IMG/VR virus record: IMGVR_UViG_3300038469_000034
Span: 1 to 21,332 of that record
Strand: one strand, 5' to 3'
DNA: 21,332 nt
Source: a virus
Shown here: positions 15,305 through 21,332 of the stretch, piece after piece
Numbering within the stretch: the stretch's first letter is position 1
Layout: each line of letters starts with the position of its first letter
The notes under the pieces: generated by a model
Told to the model about the DNA's origin: nothing
Databases searched by the model: none
What the model saw: the letters and a program-made list of their open reading frames with translations, nothing else
Made by a program: the position numbers and the translations under genes

Positions 15305-15636
15305 ATTATCTCAAAGTCCTCAACGGGGATTTCGTGAACGATTTCGGTAGAGTATTCAATGACGGGATGATTCCACTTCACGCGGAAAATAAAGTATTCC
15401 TTTTCTTCCCAATCTTCTTCGTCCACTCCCGCCATCTCGATTTTCTTAACAACCTTTTTTGGCTTTAGCGGCAGTGATTCAAGCTGAAAACGGATTGCTT
15501 CTAATATCAACGCCGAAGCATACCCGCCGATTTTCTTTTGCATCGGGTCTTGTTTAAATAACTGCTGAAACATCTGCGCCAGTTTAAAACGCTGATTTGC
15601 GCTTGCGTCTAATACTTCACCTTCTTTAAAAGCCAT
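15301..15636 (-). CDS. Unknown protein, conserved-gene-like, upstream of portal
   Basis: The protein has 111 residues from the ATG at 15636; a GTG directly before it (15639-15637) is also possible. GGGAG lies eight bases upstream of the ATG. The stop of the previous gene overlaps the start (TGATG). The protein has a helical first half (ANQRFKLAQMFQQLFKQD, SALILEAIRFQLESLPLK) and a beta-rich, acidic second half (EKEYFIFRVKWNHPVIEYST). No membrane segment, zinc site or enzyme motif is visible. Its role is unknown. Confidence 0.68.
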   Translation of the reverse strand: MAFKEGEVLDASANQRFKLAQMFQQLFKQDPMQKKIGGYASALILEAIRFQLESLPLKPKKVVKKIEMAGVDEEDWEEKEYFIFRVKWNHPVIEYSTEIVHEIPVEDFEII

Positions 15637-15833
15637 CACTTCACTCCCGGATTGGTTGAATAACCTGTTATCTTGTAAAATGAGATTCCTTCTTGTGAGA
15701 ATCCCTCGACTTCTTCTATTTCTGTGACAAAAATATCCGGTCTGCTCTGTTTTAAATCTTCTTCGAGTTTCCCTTTACTCTTGCTCTTGCCTCTGATCCA
15801 AAGATTTACCGGATAAACTCTTTCAAATCTCAT
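15636..15833 (-). CDS. Small unknown protein, first gene after the strong hairpin
   Basis: The protein has 65 residues. The start at 15833 follows TTTGAGGAAAT, a good SD, which lies only a few bases after the U-tract of the 15850-15902 hairpin. The sequence (YPVNLWIRGKSKSKGKLEED, EGISFYKITGYSTNP) suggests a small alpha/beta protein. If the hairpin ends transcription, this gene would need its own start point or readthrough. I see no promoter boxes in the few bases available. No family is recognised. Confidence 0.62.
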   Translation of the reverse strand: MRFERVYPVNLWIRGKSKSKGKLEEDLKQSRPDIFVTEIEEVEGFSQEGISFYKITGYSTNPGVK

Positions 15834-15849
15834 ATTTCCTCAAATAAAA

Positions 15850-15902
15850 AAGCCGATTCGCCGCATGTTCCCAGGGGTGAGAGACACGCAGCAAATCGGC
15901 TT
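15850..15902 (-). terminator. 19-pair hairpin with U-tract inside the late gene chain
   Basis: On the minus-strand RNA, positions 15902-15884 pair without a break to 15868-15850 (19 pairs, three of them G-U), around a 15-base loop. UUUUUUAUUU follows the stem. The core arms are AAGCCGATT and AATCGGCTT. This is the form of an intrinsic terminator on the minus strand. It sits between two tiny genes, after terL and before the portal group, so it would separate packaging from capsid expression unless antitermination or readthrough occurs. The other strand has no U-tract. Confidence 0.75.
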
Positions 15903-15939
15903 ACTGTTGGTATTGGCCGAAACTCTATGTTTTAATTAG

Positions 15940-16146
15940 TTAATCCGTTACCCTCAAATTTTGATACTTAAATTCAAACCTTGTCCCTTTGAAATGTATC
16001 TCGATTGTGCCGCTTACCGCGCCAATCGGATTATTGAGTATAAACTGTCTTATATACTCATTGCAAATATCGGAAAAACTTTCCGCATTTTCAACGGAAA
16101 AACGCGGCTTTCGTTCAACGCCGTATTTTGGCTTATCTTCGCTCAT
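15940..16146 (-). CDS. Small unknown protein
   Basis: The protein has 68 residues. The start at 16146 follows GAGGTAGG, an SD that lies across the end of the previous gene. A charged N-terminus is followed by FSDICNEYIRQFILNN (helix) and GTIEIHFKGTRFEFKYQNLR (two strands). It is the last gene before the strong hairpin. Nothing in the sequence points to a function. Confidence 0.62.
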   Translation of the reverse strand: MSEDKPKYGVERKPRFSVENAESFSDICNEYIRQFILNNPIGAVSGTIEIHFKGTRFEFKYQNLRVTD

Positions 16147-16170
16147 CCTACCTCAATCCCGTTTGTTCGA
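16147..16170. repeat. Gene-junction repeat (copy 1; copy 2 at 16376-16399)
   Basis: The plus-strand text CCTACCTCAATCCC(T)GT..T.TCGA occurs at 16147-16170 and again at 16376-16399, differing by one inserted base and a few substitutions. On the minus strand each copy carries the end of one small gene and the GAGGTAGG ribosome site of the next. The one-base difference makes the two upstream genes end in different frames (TGLR and TGIEVG). It looks like a small duplication of a gene boundary. Confidence 0.5.
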
Positions 16171-16372
16171 TTTTAAGTTCTTTATCTTGCGCCAACGATT
16201 CCAACCGTCTAATTTCGTTATCAAGAGAACACTTTACATCCCTCAACACCAACTTTAACCAGGGATATTGACTATAATCAATGTCTGAAAGATTAGATAG
16301 ATTTATGATAGTTTCTCCTTCATATCCTTCAGTTGAAATATGTAATTTATATTGCCACAAACCTTTTCCCAT
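16148..16372 (-). CDS. Small unknown protein
   Basis: The protein has 74 residues. Its ATG at 16372 overlaps the TAA of the previous gene (TAATG), and GAGGTAGGGTA supplies the SD. Strands in the first half (GLWQYKLHISTEGYEGETII) precede a charged helix (RDVKCSLDNEIRRLESLAQD). It is one of a chain of three tightly joined tiny genes after terL. No motif or family is recognised. Confidence 0.62.
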   Translation of the reverse strand: MGKGLWQYKLHISTEGYEGETIINLSNLSDIDYSQYPWLKLVLRDVKCSLDNEIRRLESLAQDKELKIEQTGLR

Positions 16373-16611
16373 TACCCTACCTCAATCCCTGTATATCGAA
16401 TAGTTTCACCATCCTGAAAAGTGCCCTTGACTTTAATCCCCAACAACTTCATCAATGTTTCGACAAACTGCGCCGCACCGTCTTGTGTTACCCGCCCACG
16501 CGGGAAGTGGACAATCAAAAGCGATTTCTTGGGGTTTTTAAATTCCAGCTTCTCGCCCTTGTTTTCAAAGAAATGCTTCTTTAATCCAATTCGTTTTTTA
16601 CGCTGTCTCAT
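16372..16611 (-). CDS. Small basic unknown protein directly after terL
   Basis: The protein has 79 residues. The ATG at 16611 follows the terL stop with no gap (TGA then ATG), so translation is coupled; GGGG lies a few bases upstream. The N-terminal half is strongly basic (RQRKKRIGLKKHFFENKGEK), which would suit nucleic-acid binding. The second half (FVETLMKLLGIKVKGTFQDG) looks like a small alpha/beta unit. Its place after terL hints at a packaging accessory role, but that is not shown. Confidence 0.64.
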   Translation of the reverse strand: MRQRKKRIGLKKHFFENKGEKLEFKNPKKSLLIVHFPRGRVTQDGAAQFVETLMKLLGIKVKGTFQDGETIRYTGIEVG

Positions 16612-18327
16612 TCATGCCCCAATCAACATTGATTCTTCTTCTTCAAAATTAATATCCGCCTTGCTCCCGGCTGCCACAAACCGCAGTTTCTCAACTTCAT
16701 AATCCGGGGTATCAAATACCTCAAAGTTCTGATCCCGCACCCACTCGATAATACGCCGGTCATTCTCGATAAAGTGGTCGTCTTTGTCAATCGGCTTCTG
16801 AGCCACTTCTTTCGATTCTCCGGCGCGTGTCATCGGCGGAGGCTGCCAGCGATAATTCTTATACTCAAAGCGATGGTGCTCAAGGTTGTCAAACATCATC
16901 AGTTGCGGATATTGCCGGGTAATTTTCTCAACGTCGCCAGCCATTGTAAGCGTAACTTGAAATTCTAAGTCAAGACACTCTTTCATCTTGACAAGCCCGC
17001 CCATAAGGTTCTTGCTCCCTTGTATCGGGAATATCCCGGCTTCGTTCAACTGCTCGACAACTGATTTAGCGTTCTTATCTTCTTGTGACTTCTGCCAGCC
17101 TCGCGGGTCGCAAATCGCAATGTCATGCTTGCGCCCTAACTTGTGCTCGGCAATCTCGATGTAAGAAGCTAACTTGTACCCCCCGCCCTTCTCAAACAAC
17201 TCACCGACAATGAACATATTCGGCAAATCCCGGAACACCGGGTATTTTTCGGCGGTCTGCCGTTCAAGGTCAACCCAAATCCAGCTAACCGCGTGAGGTA
17301 ACTGCGGGTGCGGGTCGATTCCCATAACCAATATCCCGCCCTCCTGCGGTATGTCAAAGCGGGGGATGATAAAAGGATGGTCGTCTTTCCAACTCTCAAA
17401 GATGTTTCCGCCCTTAGCAACCCGCTTGCCGTGTATCCTTATGTCAATTTCCGCCTGATTTAAGCAAAGGCTTTTAATCGTGTCGATCATCTGCGGGGTA
17501 GCTATCGGGTTATCATAGGTGCTCATTTCCATAGCGTAAATATTCGGATCGCCTTTTTCTGCGGGTTCAAATATCTTGTGCTCTGTCCAAGATACCCCTT
17601 TCTCTGCGGTCATGCCGCACAGTATCCGCCCTTTTGTTGAGATGATACGCATCAGGGCTTGTTGATAATGCCCCTCGGTCGGTTCTTCGTCAAGGTGATA
17701 AACGTCAATCGCCGCGCCTCCATGAGCGATAACTTCCTGCGCGTAAGTCATAAACTCAACGTGACTTTTGTTCTTCCAGGTGATCTTGCGGCGTTTTTCG
17801 TTGTCATAGGCTATGTCTTTCACTTCTGCCGCAGAAGCCCACTTTACATATTCGGGACCTAAAACCTTGTCAACAAAATTCGGGAAGTCGATGCCGACAC
17901 ACCGCGCCTTGATCGGCGGCGATGAAATCCACAATTTATTGTCTAAGATGTATTCGCATTGCTCTCTTACCCACTTTTCCTCTGCTTCTTTTTGCAGCTT
18001 AATCAAGTTCTCTCTTTGCAGGGGATGCCAGCCCTCGCATTGCGATACTATGTCAATAATACAGGTTGTGCTCTTACCGCTTCTGTTTCCGCCAGAAATT
18101 ATTTTTACGGTATGCGGCTGTAAATGAAACTCCTGCTCTTTCAAGTTCGGAAAATAGAAATACTTCCCTTTTTCTAAATCCAGCGTCATAACGTGGGTGG
18201 CGTATTCTGTTAGCTTGTCGTCGTCCTCTTTTGATCTGCCCGGCACAAGAACGCCCTCGACAACCTGACGGTTCATCTCCTTCAGGCTGTAATAAACTTG
18301 CTTATGTTCGGGCAAATACCAATACAA
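16612..18327 (-). CDS. terL: Terminase large subunit (packaging ATPase and nuclease)
   Basis: The protein has 571 residues. It pumps DNA into the prohead and cuts it. The ATPase half has Walker A GGNRSGKST (79-87) and Walker B IDVYHLDEEP (207-216, with D213 and E214). The nuclease half has its acidic residues in MGIDPH (D338), IAICDPRG (D407) and KDDHFIENDRR (D516/D517). The length is usual for the family. The start is probably TTG at 18327, with AAAGGA seven bases upstream. The first internal ATG (18276) has GGAG pressed directly against it and would cut the N-terminus short. The gene starts two bases from the end of a 74-residue unknown gene; no clear small terminase gene is in the window. 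Confidence 0.95.
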   Translation of the reverse strand: MYWYLPEHKQVYYSLKEMNRQVVEGVLVPGRSKEDDDKLTEYATHVMTLDLEKGKYFYFPNLKEQEFHLQPHTVKIISGGNRSGKSTTCIIDIVSQCEGWHPLQRENLIKLQKEAEEKWVREQCEYILDNKLWISSPPIKARCVGIDFPNFVDKVLGPEYVKWASAAEVKDIAYDNEKRRKITWKNKSHVEFMTYAQEVIAHGGAAIDVYHLDEEPTEGHYQQALMRIISTKGRILCGMTAEKGVSWTEHKIFEPAEKGDPNIYAMEMSTYDNPIATPQMIDTIKSLCLNQAEIDIRIHGKRVAKGGNIFESWKDDHPFIIPRFDIPQEGGILVMGIDPHPQLPHAVSWIWVDLERQTAEKYPVFRDLPNMFIVGELFEKGGGYKLASYIEIAEHKLGRKHDIAICDPRGWQKSQEDKNAKSVVEQLNEAGIFPIQGSKNLMGGLVKMKECLDLEFQVTLTMAGDVEKITRQYPQLMMFDNLEHHRFEYKNYRWQPPPMTRAGESKEVAQKPIDKDDHFIENDRRIIEWVRDQNFEVFDTPDYEVEKLRFVAAGSKADINFEEEESMLIGA

Positions 18328-18331
18328 GGGC

Positions 18332-18556
18332 TTATCCTTTCTTGAGCGTCATTTCCGGCGCAATAATCCGGTTGTCGGGCACAACGAGGTTAGACTGCGC
18401 CGCTTTCTGCGCCTTGTCCATCTCATAGTAGAATTGTTTGAGAATGTCAAAGGGTATCTCAAACGTCGCCGCAGAAGATACCCATATCAACACTGTTTTT
18501 CTTTCCGGCAGGTACCTACAAGTAAACTGTACCGGCAAGGGTTTATTATTATCCAT
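18332..18556 (-). CDS. Small unknown protein just upstream of terL
   Basis: The protein has 74 residues. Its ATG overlaps the previous stop (TAATG). The sequence has LPVQFTCRYLPERKTVLIWV (strands) and FDILKQFYYEMDKAQKAAQS (helix). It stands where a small terminase subunit is often found, but no DNA-binding helix-turn-helix is visible and it is short for that family. The function is unknown. Confidence 0.65.
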   Translation of the reverse strand: MDNNKPLPVQFTCRYLPERKTVLIWVSSAATFEIPFDILKQFYYEMDKAQKAAQSNLVVPDNRIIAPEMTLKKG

Positions 18557-19650
18557 TAACGCTCGACTATTGATTTAATATAATCAAAGTTTAATACTCT
18601 ATCCTGCGCCCCGCCTTTAGTGGCGATAATGGGTGACAATTCTTCGCCATCCGGGAATAAGGCTTGAGTTGTATAAATACTGCCAAGAGCAGTCCCATTC
18701 TTATAAAAAGTAACGGTGCTGTCACCGTCAAACTTAATGCCTAACTCCATAGCGGCGGTTGTAATAACCGTTTGGAACGTATCGCAGAAAGTGCCACCGG
18801 CAGTCTGATACAGGACTTGCAGCGTGTCGTCGTTGGCTTCCCATTGCACAAAGCCAACCACATCTTTATCGGCAATATCAGCGCCGCTATCATTTATGAA
18901 ATCCCCGGCAGCAGAACCTTCTTCCGCTAAACCAACGAAAAAGTTACCGGCGCTTGAAGTTACGTCCGTATCCTCAAAACGAAAAGCAATCCATGAACTT
19001 AAACCACTTGATTTCACATATTCAAGCAAGTTTTCTGTCCCAAGTTCGCCCAACTGCATGTAAACCTCGTTATTGCTCCCGGTTACATGCGTAATCGTTA
19101 GTAACCCATCTGTCACCGTTGCCGCTTGCGTAAGTGTCCATCCGGCATCTCCGGCGGTTTTCCAGCCAGCCAGGGTAGCATTTGTTGAAACCTGAGCAGT
19201 ATGAGCTACACCTGCGGGTAACAAGCCCCCGGCACTATCCAGCACGACACCGATAAATTCCTCTGTATACACTGCCGCTTCAGACGGGTCGAAGTAGTAA
19301 TACAACGGCACACTTGACCAGAATCCAGACGATCCGGTTGTAATTGATCCGTTAAAATCGACGGTGTTGCTAAAAGTGGTCGCCCCGCTAACCGTTGTCG
19401 CGCCGCTAAGGGTAGTTGTCCCGCTTAGTGTTGTCGCGCCGCTAAGAGTAGTAGCCCCGCTGATCGTATTCGTTCCGGCAAGAACGGTCGTGCCGTTGAA
19501 CGTGGCGGTCGCGTCACTTTGCGTCACAAAGGTATTGCGGATATAAATCGCCCACTTGTAGGGGTTTTCCGACAATGCCACGTTGTAACCGACAAACAGG
19601 ACGATAGCGATTGCCGCGCCTAACAGATACCATTTAGTTTTGTTTCTCAT
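18556..19650 (-). CDS. Membrane-anchored hexapeptide-repeat protein with lectin-like C-terminal domain
   Basis: The protein has 364 residues. The start at 19650 has AAGGAGAGTGTTGAA as SD. Residues 6-26 (KWYLLGAAIAIVLFVGYNVA) are a membrane segment or uncleaved signal. Residues 50-105 are hexapeptide repeats of the SGATTL type, the sort that forms triple or single beta-helices in phage fibres. Residues about 110-360 resemble the concanavalin/LamG-like domains of fibre and surface proteins (FFVGLAEEGSAAGDFIND, GIKFDGDSTVTFYKNGTALG). A fibre-like adhesin fixed in a membrane is unusual for a phage. It may be a virion fibre whose hydrophobic start is used in assembly, or a surface protein displayed on the infected cell. 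Confidence 0.75.
   Translation of the reverse strand: MRNKTKWYLLGAAIAIVLFVGYNVALSENPYKWAIYIRNTFVTQSDATATFNGTTVLAGTNTISGATTLSGATTLSGTTTLSGATTVSGATTFSNTVDFNGSITTGSSGFWSSVPLYYYFDPSEAAVYTEEFIGVVLDSAGGLLPAGVAHTAQVSTNATLAGWKTAGDAGWTLTQAATVTDGLLTITHVTGSNNEVYMQLGELGTENLLEYVKSSGLSSWIAFRFEDTDVTSSAGNFFVGLAEEGSAAGDFINDSGADIADKDVVGFVQWEANDDTLQVLYQTAGGTFCDTFQTVITTAAMELGIKFDGDSTVTFYKNGTALGSIYTTQALFPDGEELSPIIATKGGAQDRVLNFDYIKSIVER
19385..19474 (-). repeat. Five tandem 18-base units coding for hexapeptides
   Basis: Units begin at 19385, 19403, 19421, 19439 and 19457, each starting CCGCT on the plus strand and varying after it; a degenerate unit follows at 19475. Each encodes one six-residue turn (SGATTL, SGTTTL, SGATTV and similar) of the lectin-like protein. 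Unit number could change by slippage, altering the length of the stalk. Confidence 0.8.
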
Positions 19651-19668
19651 TTCAACACTCTCCTTGTG

Positions 19669-19836
19669 TTATTTGTAACCTTTCTTGGGTTTTTTAGCAT
19701 ATTCCTCTAATTCTTTCAGAGTCATCGAACGCATAATTTGTTTGACTTTACCACTCGGCTTTTTCTTCCCTTCGCCGCGCTTGTAGGAAAGTGCCATGCC
19801 CATAAGTCTTTGTTGTCTTTCAGAGATCGCGGGCAT
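19669..19836 (-). CDS. DUF3008-like small protein
   Basis: The protein has 55 residues and starts at 19836 with a strong SD (AAAGGAGTAATTAA). The sequence follows the known pattern of DUF3008: MPAISERQQRLMGMALSYKR at the start (compare MPAKSKAQQRxMGMAxxxxx), then a Lys-rich centre, and M-R-S-M-T-L-K-E-L-E-E-Y-A with a KKGYK end (compare KSMSxKDLxDFAxTKHKGLP). DUF3008 members are common in phages and their role is not known. The last base of the stop lies 19 bases from the lectin-like gene's start. It is a small basic protein with no membrane segment. Confidence 0.82.
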   Translation of the reverse strand: MPAISERQQRLMGMALSYKRGEGKKKPSGKVKQIMRSMTLKELEEYAKKPKKGYK

Positions 19837-19854
19837 TTAATTACTCCTTTCCAT

Positions 19855-20346
19855 TTAATTTTTATTTTTAGTTTCAGCTTCGTGCTGATCTTCTTTTTGT
19901 TTTATGTACTCTTCGATTACTTCTTTTGCCACTTCCCGCGCCTGTTCTCTTTTTTCTTCGGGTGTCTGTAACCTGCCCTGCTTTTGCAGTTGTTCAATCA
20001 AAGCATGGGTCTGGTATTCCTGCAACACGGGAGAAGCAAAATTTAAGATTGTTAAGAATACTCCAACAATTATACCGCCGATAATGGTATTTTTAAGATT
20101 GCGGAACGATTTTTCGTGCACCTTCTGTTTTTCTTCCTGATGTTTCTGATATTCTTCCAAGTGTCTCACTCTTTCCACTAATCCTATTTTGTCACCGTTA
20201 TCTATTCCGCCGATCAGGATACGGAGTATCTTGGCAATATCCGCCCGGTTCTCTACTCCCAACTTTTCGATATGCGACAACTTCCGGCAGTTTTCCTCGA
20301 TCTCCCGGATTTTGGTGTTCATTTGTTCGGGTGTCAACTGTGGCAT
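19855..20346 (-). CDS. Coiled-coil single-span membrane protein, lysis-accessory candidate
   Basis: The protein has 163 residues. I chose the ATG at 20346 because AAAGGTGTATA precedes it; the frame extends upstream into the next gene without an SD. Residues 8-30 and 55-85 are charged helix (GDKIGLVERVRHLEEYQKHQ), residues 86-106 a membrane segment (NTIIGGIIVGVFLTILNFAS), and the C-terminal part is acidic helix. The 'GLVERVRxLE' segment next to a membrane span is a build I know from holin-associated phage proteins of the XhlA type. The role, perhaps lysis or envelope interaction, is inferred. Confidence 0.7.
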   Translation of the reverse strand: MPQLTPEQMNTKIREIEENCRKLSHIEKLGVENRADIAKILRILIGGIDNGDKIGLVERVRHLEEYQKHQEEKQKVHEKSFRNLKNTIIGGIIVGVFLTILNFASPVLQEYQTHALIEQLQKQGRLQTPEEKREQAREVAKEVIEEYIKQKEDQHEAETKNKN

Positions 20347-20374
20347 TATACACCTTTTCTGCTCCGTTTTATTA

Positions 20375-20647
20375 TCATTTGACACCGTTTTCCCATTTGT
20401 TGAAAATGGAATCAAAAGTATAGCCTATTAACGGCGCTGATACATAATTCAGGCTATCGGTAGAGATTGCGATAAGCAACCCGATAATAGTCCCAAAAAC
20501 CGCCAAAGTGGTTGAGCGGAAGTTATCTTTAAAATAGCTCTTGACTTCCGTCAGAGTCTCGCCCTTGATATTCTTTTTCAAGAAGTGAGCAAACATCCCG
20601 GCAAACGCCAGGGCTACCAATGCAACGTAATTCAATATCTCCGTCAT
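20375..20647 (-). CDS. Two-span membrane protein, holin-like
   Basis: The protein has 90 residues. Two membrane segments (5-21, ILNYVALVALAFAGMFAH; 46-63, TLAVFGTIIGLLIAIST) are joined by a basic loop (KKNIKGETLTEVKSYFKDNF), and the end (IGYTFDSIFNKWENG) resembles phage small membrane proteins often called holin-like. The size fits a class II holin. The start at 20647 has GGCGGTGACGC upstream, a weak SD, one base after the previous stop. No endolysin is in the window, so the lysis role is not certain. Confidence 0.68.
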   Translation of the reverse strand: MTEILNYVALVALAFAGMFAHFLKKNIKGETLTEVKSYFKDNFRSTTLAVFGTIIGLLIAISTDSLNYVSAPLIGYTFDSIFNKWENGVK

Positions 20648-20650
20648 GCG

Positions 20651-20905
20651 TCACCGCCCTAACGCTCTGTCAATCGCCGCAGCGAAACGCCGGGGGGACA
20701 ATCTAAAAGCAGCCGGAACACCGACGAAGATTGTTATTGCTCCACCTGCCGCACCGCCAAAGAGCACTAATAGCAGTTGCAGGAAAGTCCCGATTAGCCC
20801 TTCTAACCCGGCGGGGAGAATAATGCCCCAATAGGTTGACAGGACGGATATAATGGGACCGACTAATACCAACAGGGTATTGATTATTTTGCTTGCTAAA
20901 CTCAT
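20651..20905 (-). CDS. Small hydrophobic membrane protein
   Basis: The protein has 84 residues. I chose the ATG at 20905 because AAAGGAATCGTAAA precedes it and it lies one base after the previous stop; an ATG 33 bases further out has no SD. It has a hydrophobic stretch at 6-30 (KIINTLLVLVGPIISVLSTY) and a longer one at 36-64 with GGAAGG, then a basic end (FRLSPRRFAAAIDRALGR). A holin or antiholin is possible. It forms part of the membrane-gene cluster. Confidence 0.66.
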   Translation of the reverse strand: MSLASKIINTLLVLVGPIISVLSTYWGIILPAGLEGLIGTFLQLLLVLFGGAAGGAITIFVGVPAAFRLSPRRFAAAIDRALGR

Positions 20906-20906
20906 T

Positions 20907-21140
20907 TTACGATTCCTTTCGTTTTGATTTTCCTTCATGGATTAAAGGTTGAATCTCGGATTTTACCACGTCGATTAATGCCTTTTTATCATCCTCGAGT
21001 TCTAATATTTTCTGTTGCAATCTTATTATTTCTTCGTTTTGGTGCTTTATCATTTCCTGTCTTATTTCAACTTCGTTCTTTAAAAAATCTATTTCCTTTT
21101 GCATTTCGCTTGTCATTTTATTCAGGCGGAATAGCTTCAT
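20907..21140 (-). CDS. Small soluble coiled-coil protein
   Basis: The protein has 77 residues. The ATG at 21140 overlaps the stop of the upstream partial gene (ATGA), and GGTGG lies five bases before it; a GTG at 21152 is less likely. The whole protein is charged helix with heptad-like spacing (EMQKEIDFLKNEVEIRQEMI, EEIIRLQQKILELEDDKKAL). It has no membrane segment, so it is not a spanin by itself. It may pair with one of the membrane proteins next to it. Confidence 0.65.
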   Translation of the reverse strand: MKLFRLNKMTSEMQKEIDFLKNEVEIRQEMIKHQNEEIIRLQQKILELEDDKKALIDVVKSEIQPLIHEGKSKRKES

Positions 21141-21332
21141 GCAATCCACCACGCCACAAAGCCCAATAGTTCAAGGGAAAGCATCACGGATAGCCAAAAT
21201 CCAATAAAAAAGCGATTATCGTCTAATCCAGCCTCTCCTTGTGCCGGATTGTCGGATAACCGCTTTTCAGAAAAAATAACGGGATCATCACTAATCTTCT
21301 CACGAAAATCTGGCAATGATCCCGTAACAAAC
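21137..21332 (-). CDS. Partial membrane-protein gene (5' end outside window)
   Basis: An open frame of about 64 codons enters from the right edge and ends in TGA at 21139-21137, overlapping the next ATG (ATGA). The visible protein has a charged part (PDFREKISDDPVIFSEKRLS), a short linker and a C-terminal membrane segment (FFIGFWLSVMLSLELLGFVA). The two terminator-like hairpins at 21206-21325 lie inside this frame, which is odd. The coupled stop-start and the protein-like make-up support it as a gene, but it is short and incomplete. Confidence 0.55.
   Translation of the reverse strand, partial: FVTGSLPDFREKISDDPVIFSEKRLSDNPAQGEAGLDDNRFFIGFWLSVMLSLELLGFVAWWIA
21206..21266 (-). terminator. Terminator-like hairpin A, within the partial membrane gene
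   Basis: On the minus-strand RNA AAAGCGGUUAUC (21266-21255) pairs with GAUAAUCGCUUU (21220-21209), twelve pairs with one G-U. A second stem of seven pairs (21249-21243 with 21232-21226) stands above a symmetric internal loop. A run of six U follows (21211-21206). The structure is as good as many intrinsic terminators, but it overlaps a likely coding frame. Confidence 0.5.
21271..21325 (-). terminator. Terminator-like hairpin B, within the partial membrane gene
   Basis: ACGGGATCAT (21279-21288) is the exact complement of ATGATCCCGT (21316-21325). On the minus-strand RNA the stem is capped by a second hairpin of six pairs with a GUGA (GNRA-type) loop (21294-21309), and UAUUUUUU follows. With hairpin A, 13 bases apart, it makes a tandem pair. 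Confidence 0.5.

Noticed and set aside
18274-18276. ATG start for terL
   Set aside because: Its GGAG touches the ATG with no spacing, and it would drop a protein-like N-terminus; TTG at 18327 has AAAGGA seven bases away.
19385-19474. CRISPR array or regulatory iterons
   Set aside because: The 18-base period has no spacers and is in frame with hexapeptide repeats of a coding gene.
19855-20415. Start of the coiled-coil membrane protein at 20415
   Set aside because: It would overlap the upstream gene by about 40 bases with no SD; the ATG at 20346 has AAGGTG at proper spacing.

Overview
The window is the packaging and virion-structure region of a tailed phage or prophage. All structural genes lie on the minus strand, so gene order reads from right to left. 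The order is large terminase, portal, scaffold, HK97-fold-type major capsid protein, capsid-associated protein, two head-tail adaptor-like proteins, a 930-residue nozzle-like protein, fibre-like proteins and coiled-coil or internal proteins. This order and the gene sizes suggest a podovirus. No integrase, repressor or replication gene is in view, so lifestyle cannot be read from the window. Most genes abut or overlap by 1-11 bases, and many have good Shine-Dalgarno (SD) sequences of the GGAG, AAGG or GAGG type. Two N-termini are export signals ending in AYA-Q or ANA-Q, as is common in Bacteroidota, Ignavibacteriota and Chlorobiota. That makes such a host plausible but does not prove it.

Right part (21332 to 18332): a cluster of five small proteins, four with membrane segments and one a soluble coiled coil. 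It looks like a lysis or envelope module, but no endolysin is in the window. It is followed by a 55-residue DUF3008-like protein, a membrane-anchored hexapeptide-repeat protein with a lectin-like C-terminal domain, and a 74-residue unknown. Middle (18327 to 10005): terL, five tiny unknown genes, one small membrane protein, portal, a K/P/E-rich protein, scaffold, capsid and a capsid-associated protein. A very strong hairpin followed by a U-tract sits at 15850-15902.

Left part (9929 to 1): first a small exported beta-barrel-like protein, which is out of place in a virion operon. It is preceded by a perfect 7+1+7 palindrome and a GC-rich hairpin, and looks like a 'moron'. Then come adaptor 1, adaptor 2, the nozzle, fibre-like and beta-rich structural proteins (one with a cleavable-type signal peptide), a glycine-rich protein and a partial Gln-rich coiled-coil protein that runs off the left edge.

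The most unusual feature is a pair of related HNH homing-endonuclease genes on the plus strand, inserted antisense into the structural operon on either side of adaptor 2. HNH2 interrupts the 3' end of adaptor 1. The adaptor's C-terminus is still complete but spelled with different codons, and what looks like the displaced original 3' end survives on the far side. HNH1 sits inside a small gene between adaptor 2 and the nozzle. In both cassettes the codon-aligned antisense frame has no stop codon from end to end: 14 Leu and 23 Ser codons include no TTA, CTA or TCA. Each antisense frame also begins at an ATG with an SD and ends at, or just before, the next structural gene. This suggests, as inference, that the cassettes have been shaped so that late-operon ribosomes can pass through them on the opposite strand. 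No stretch longer than 300 bases lacks a gene. I saw no tRNA, rRNA, CRISPR array or insertion sequence.
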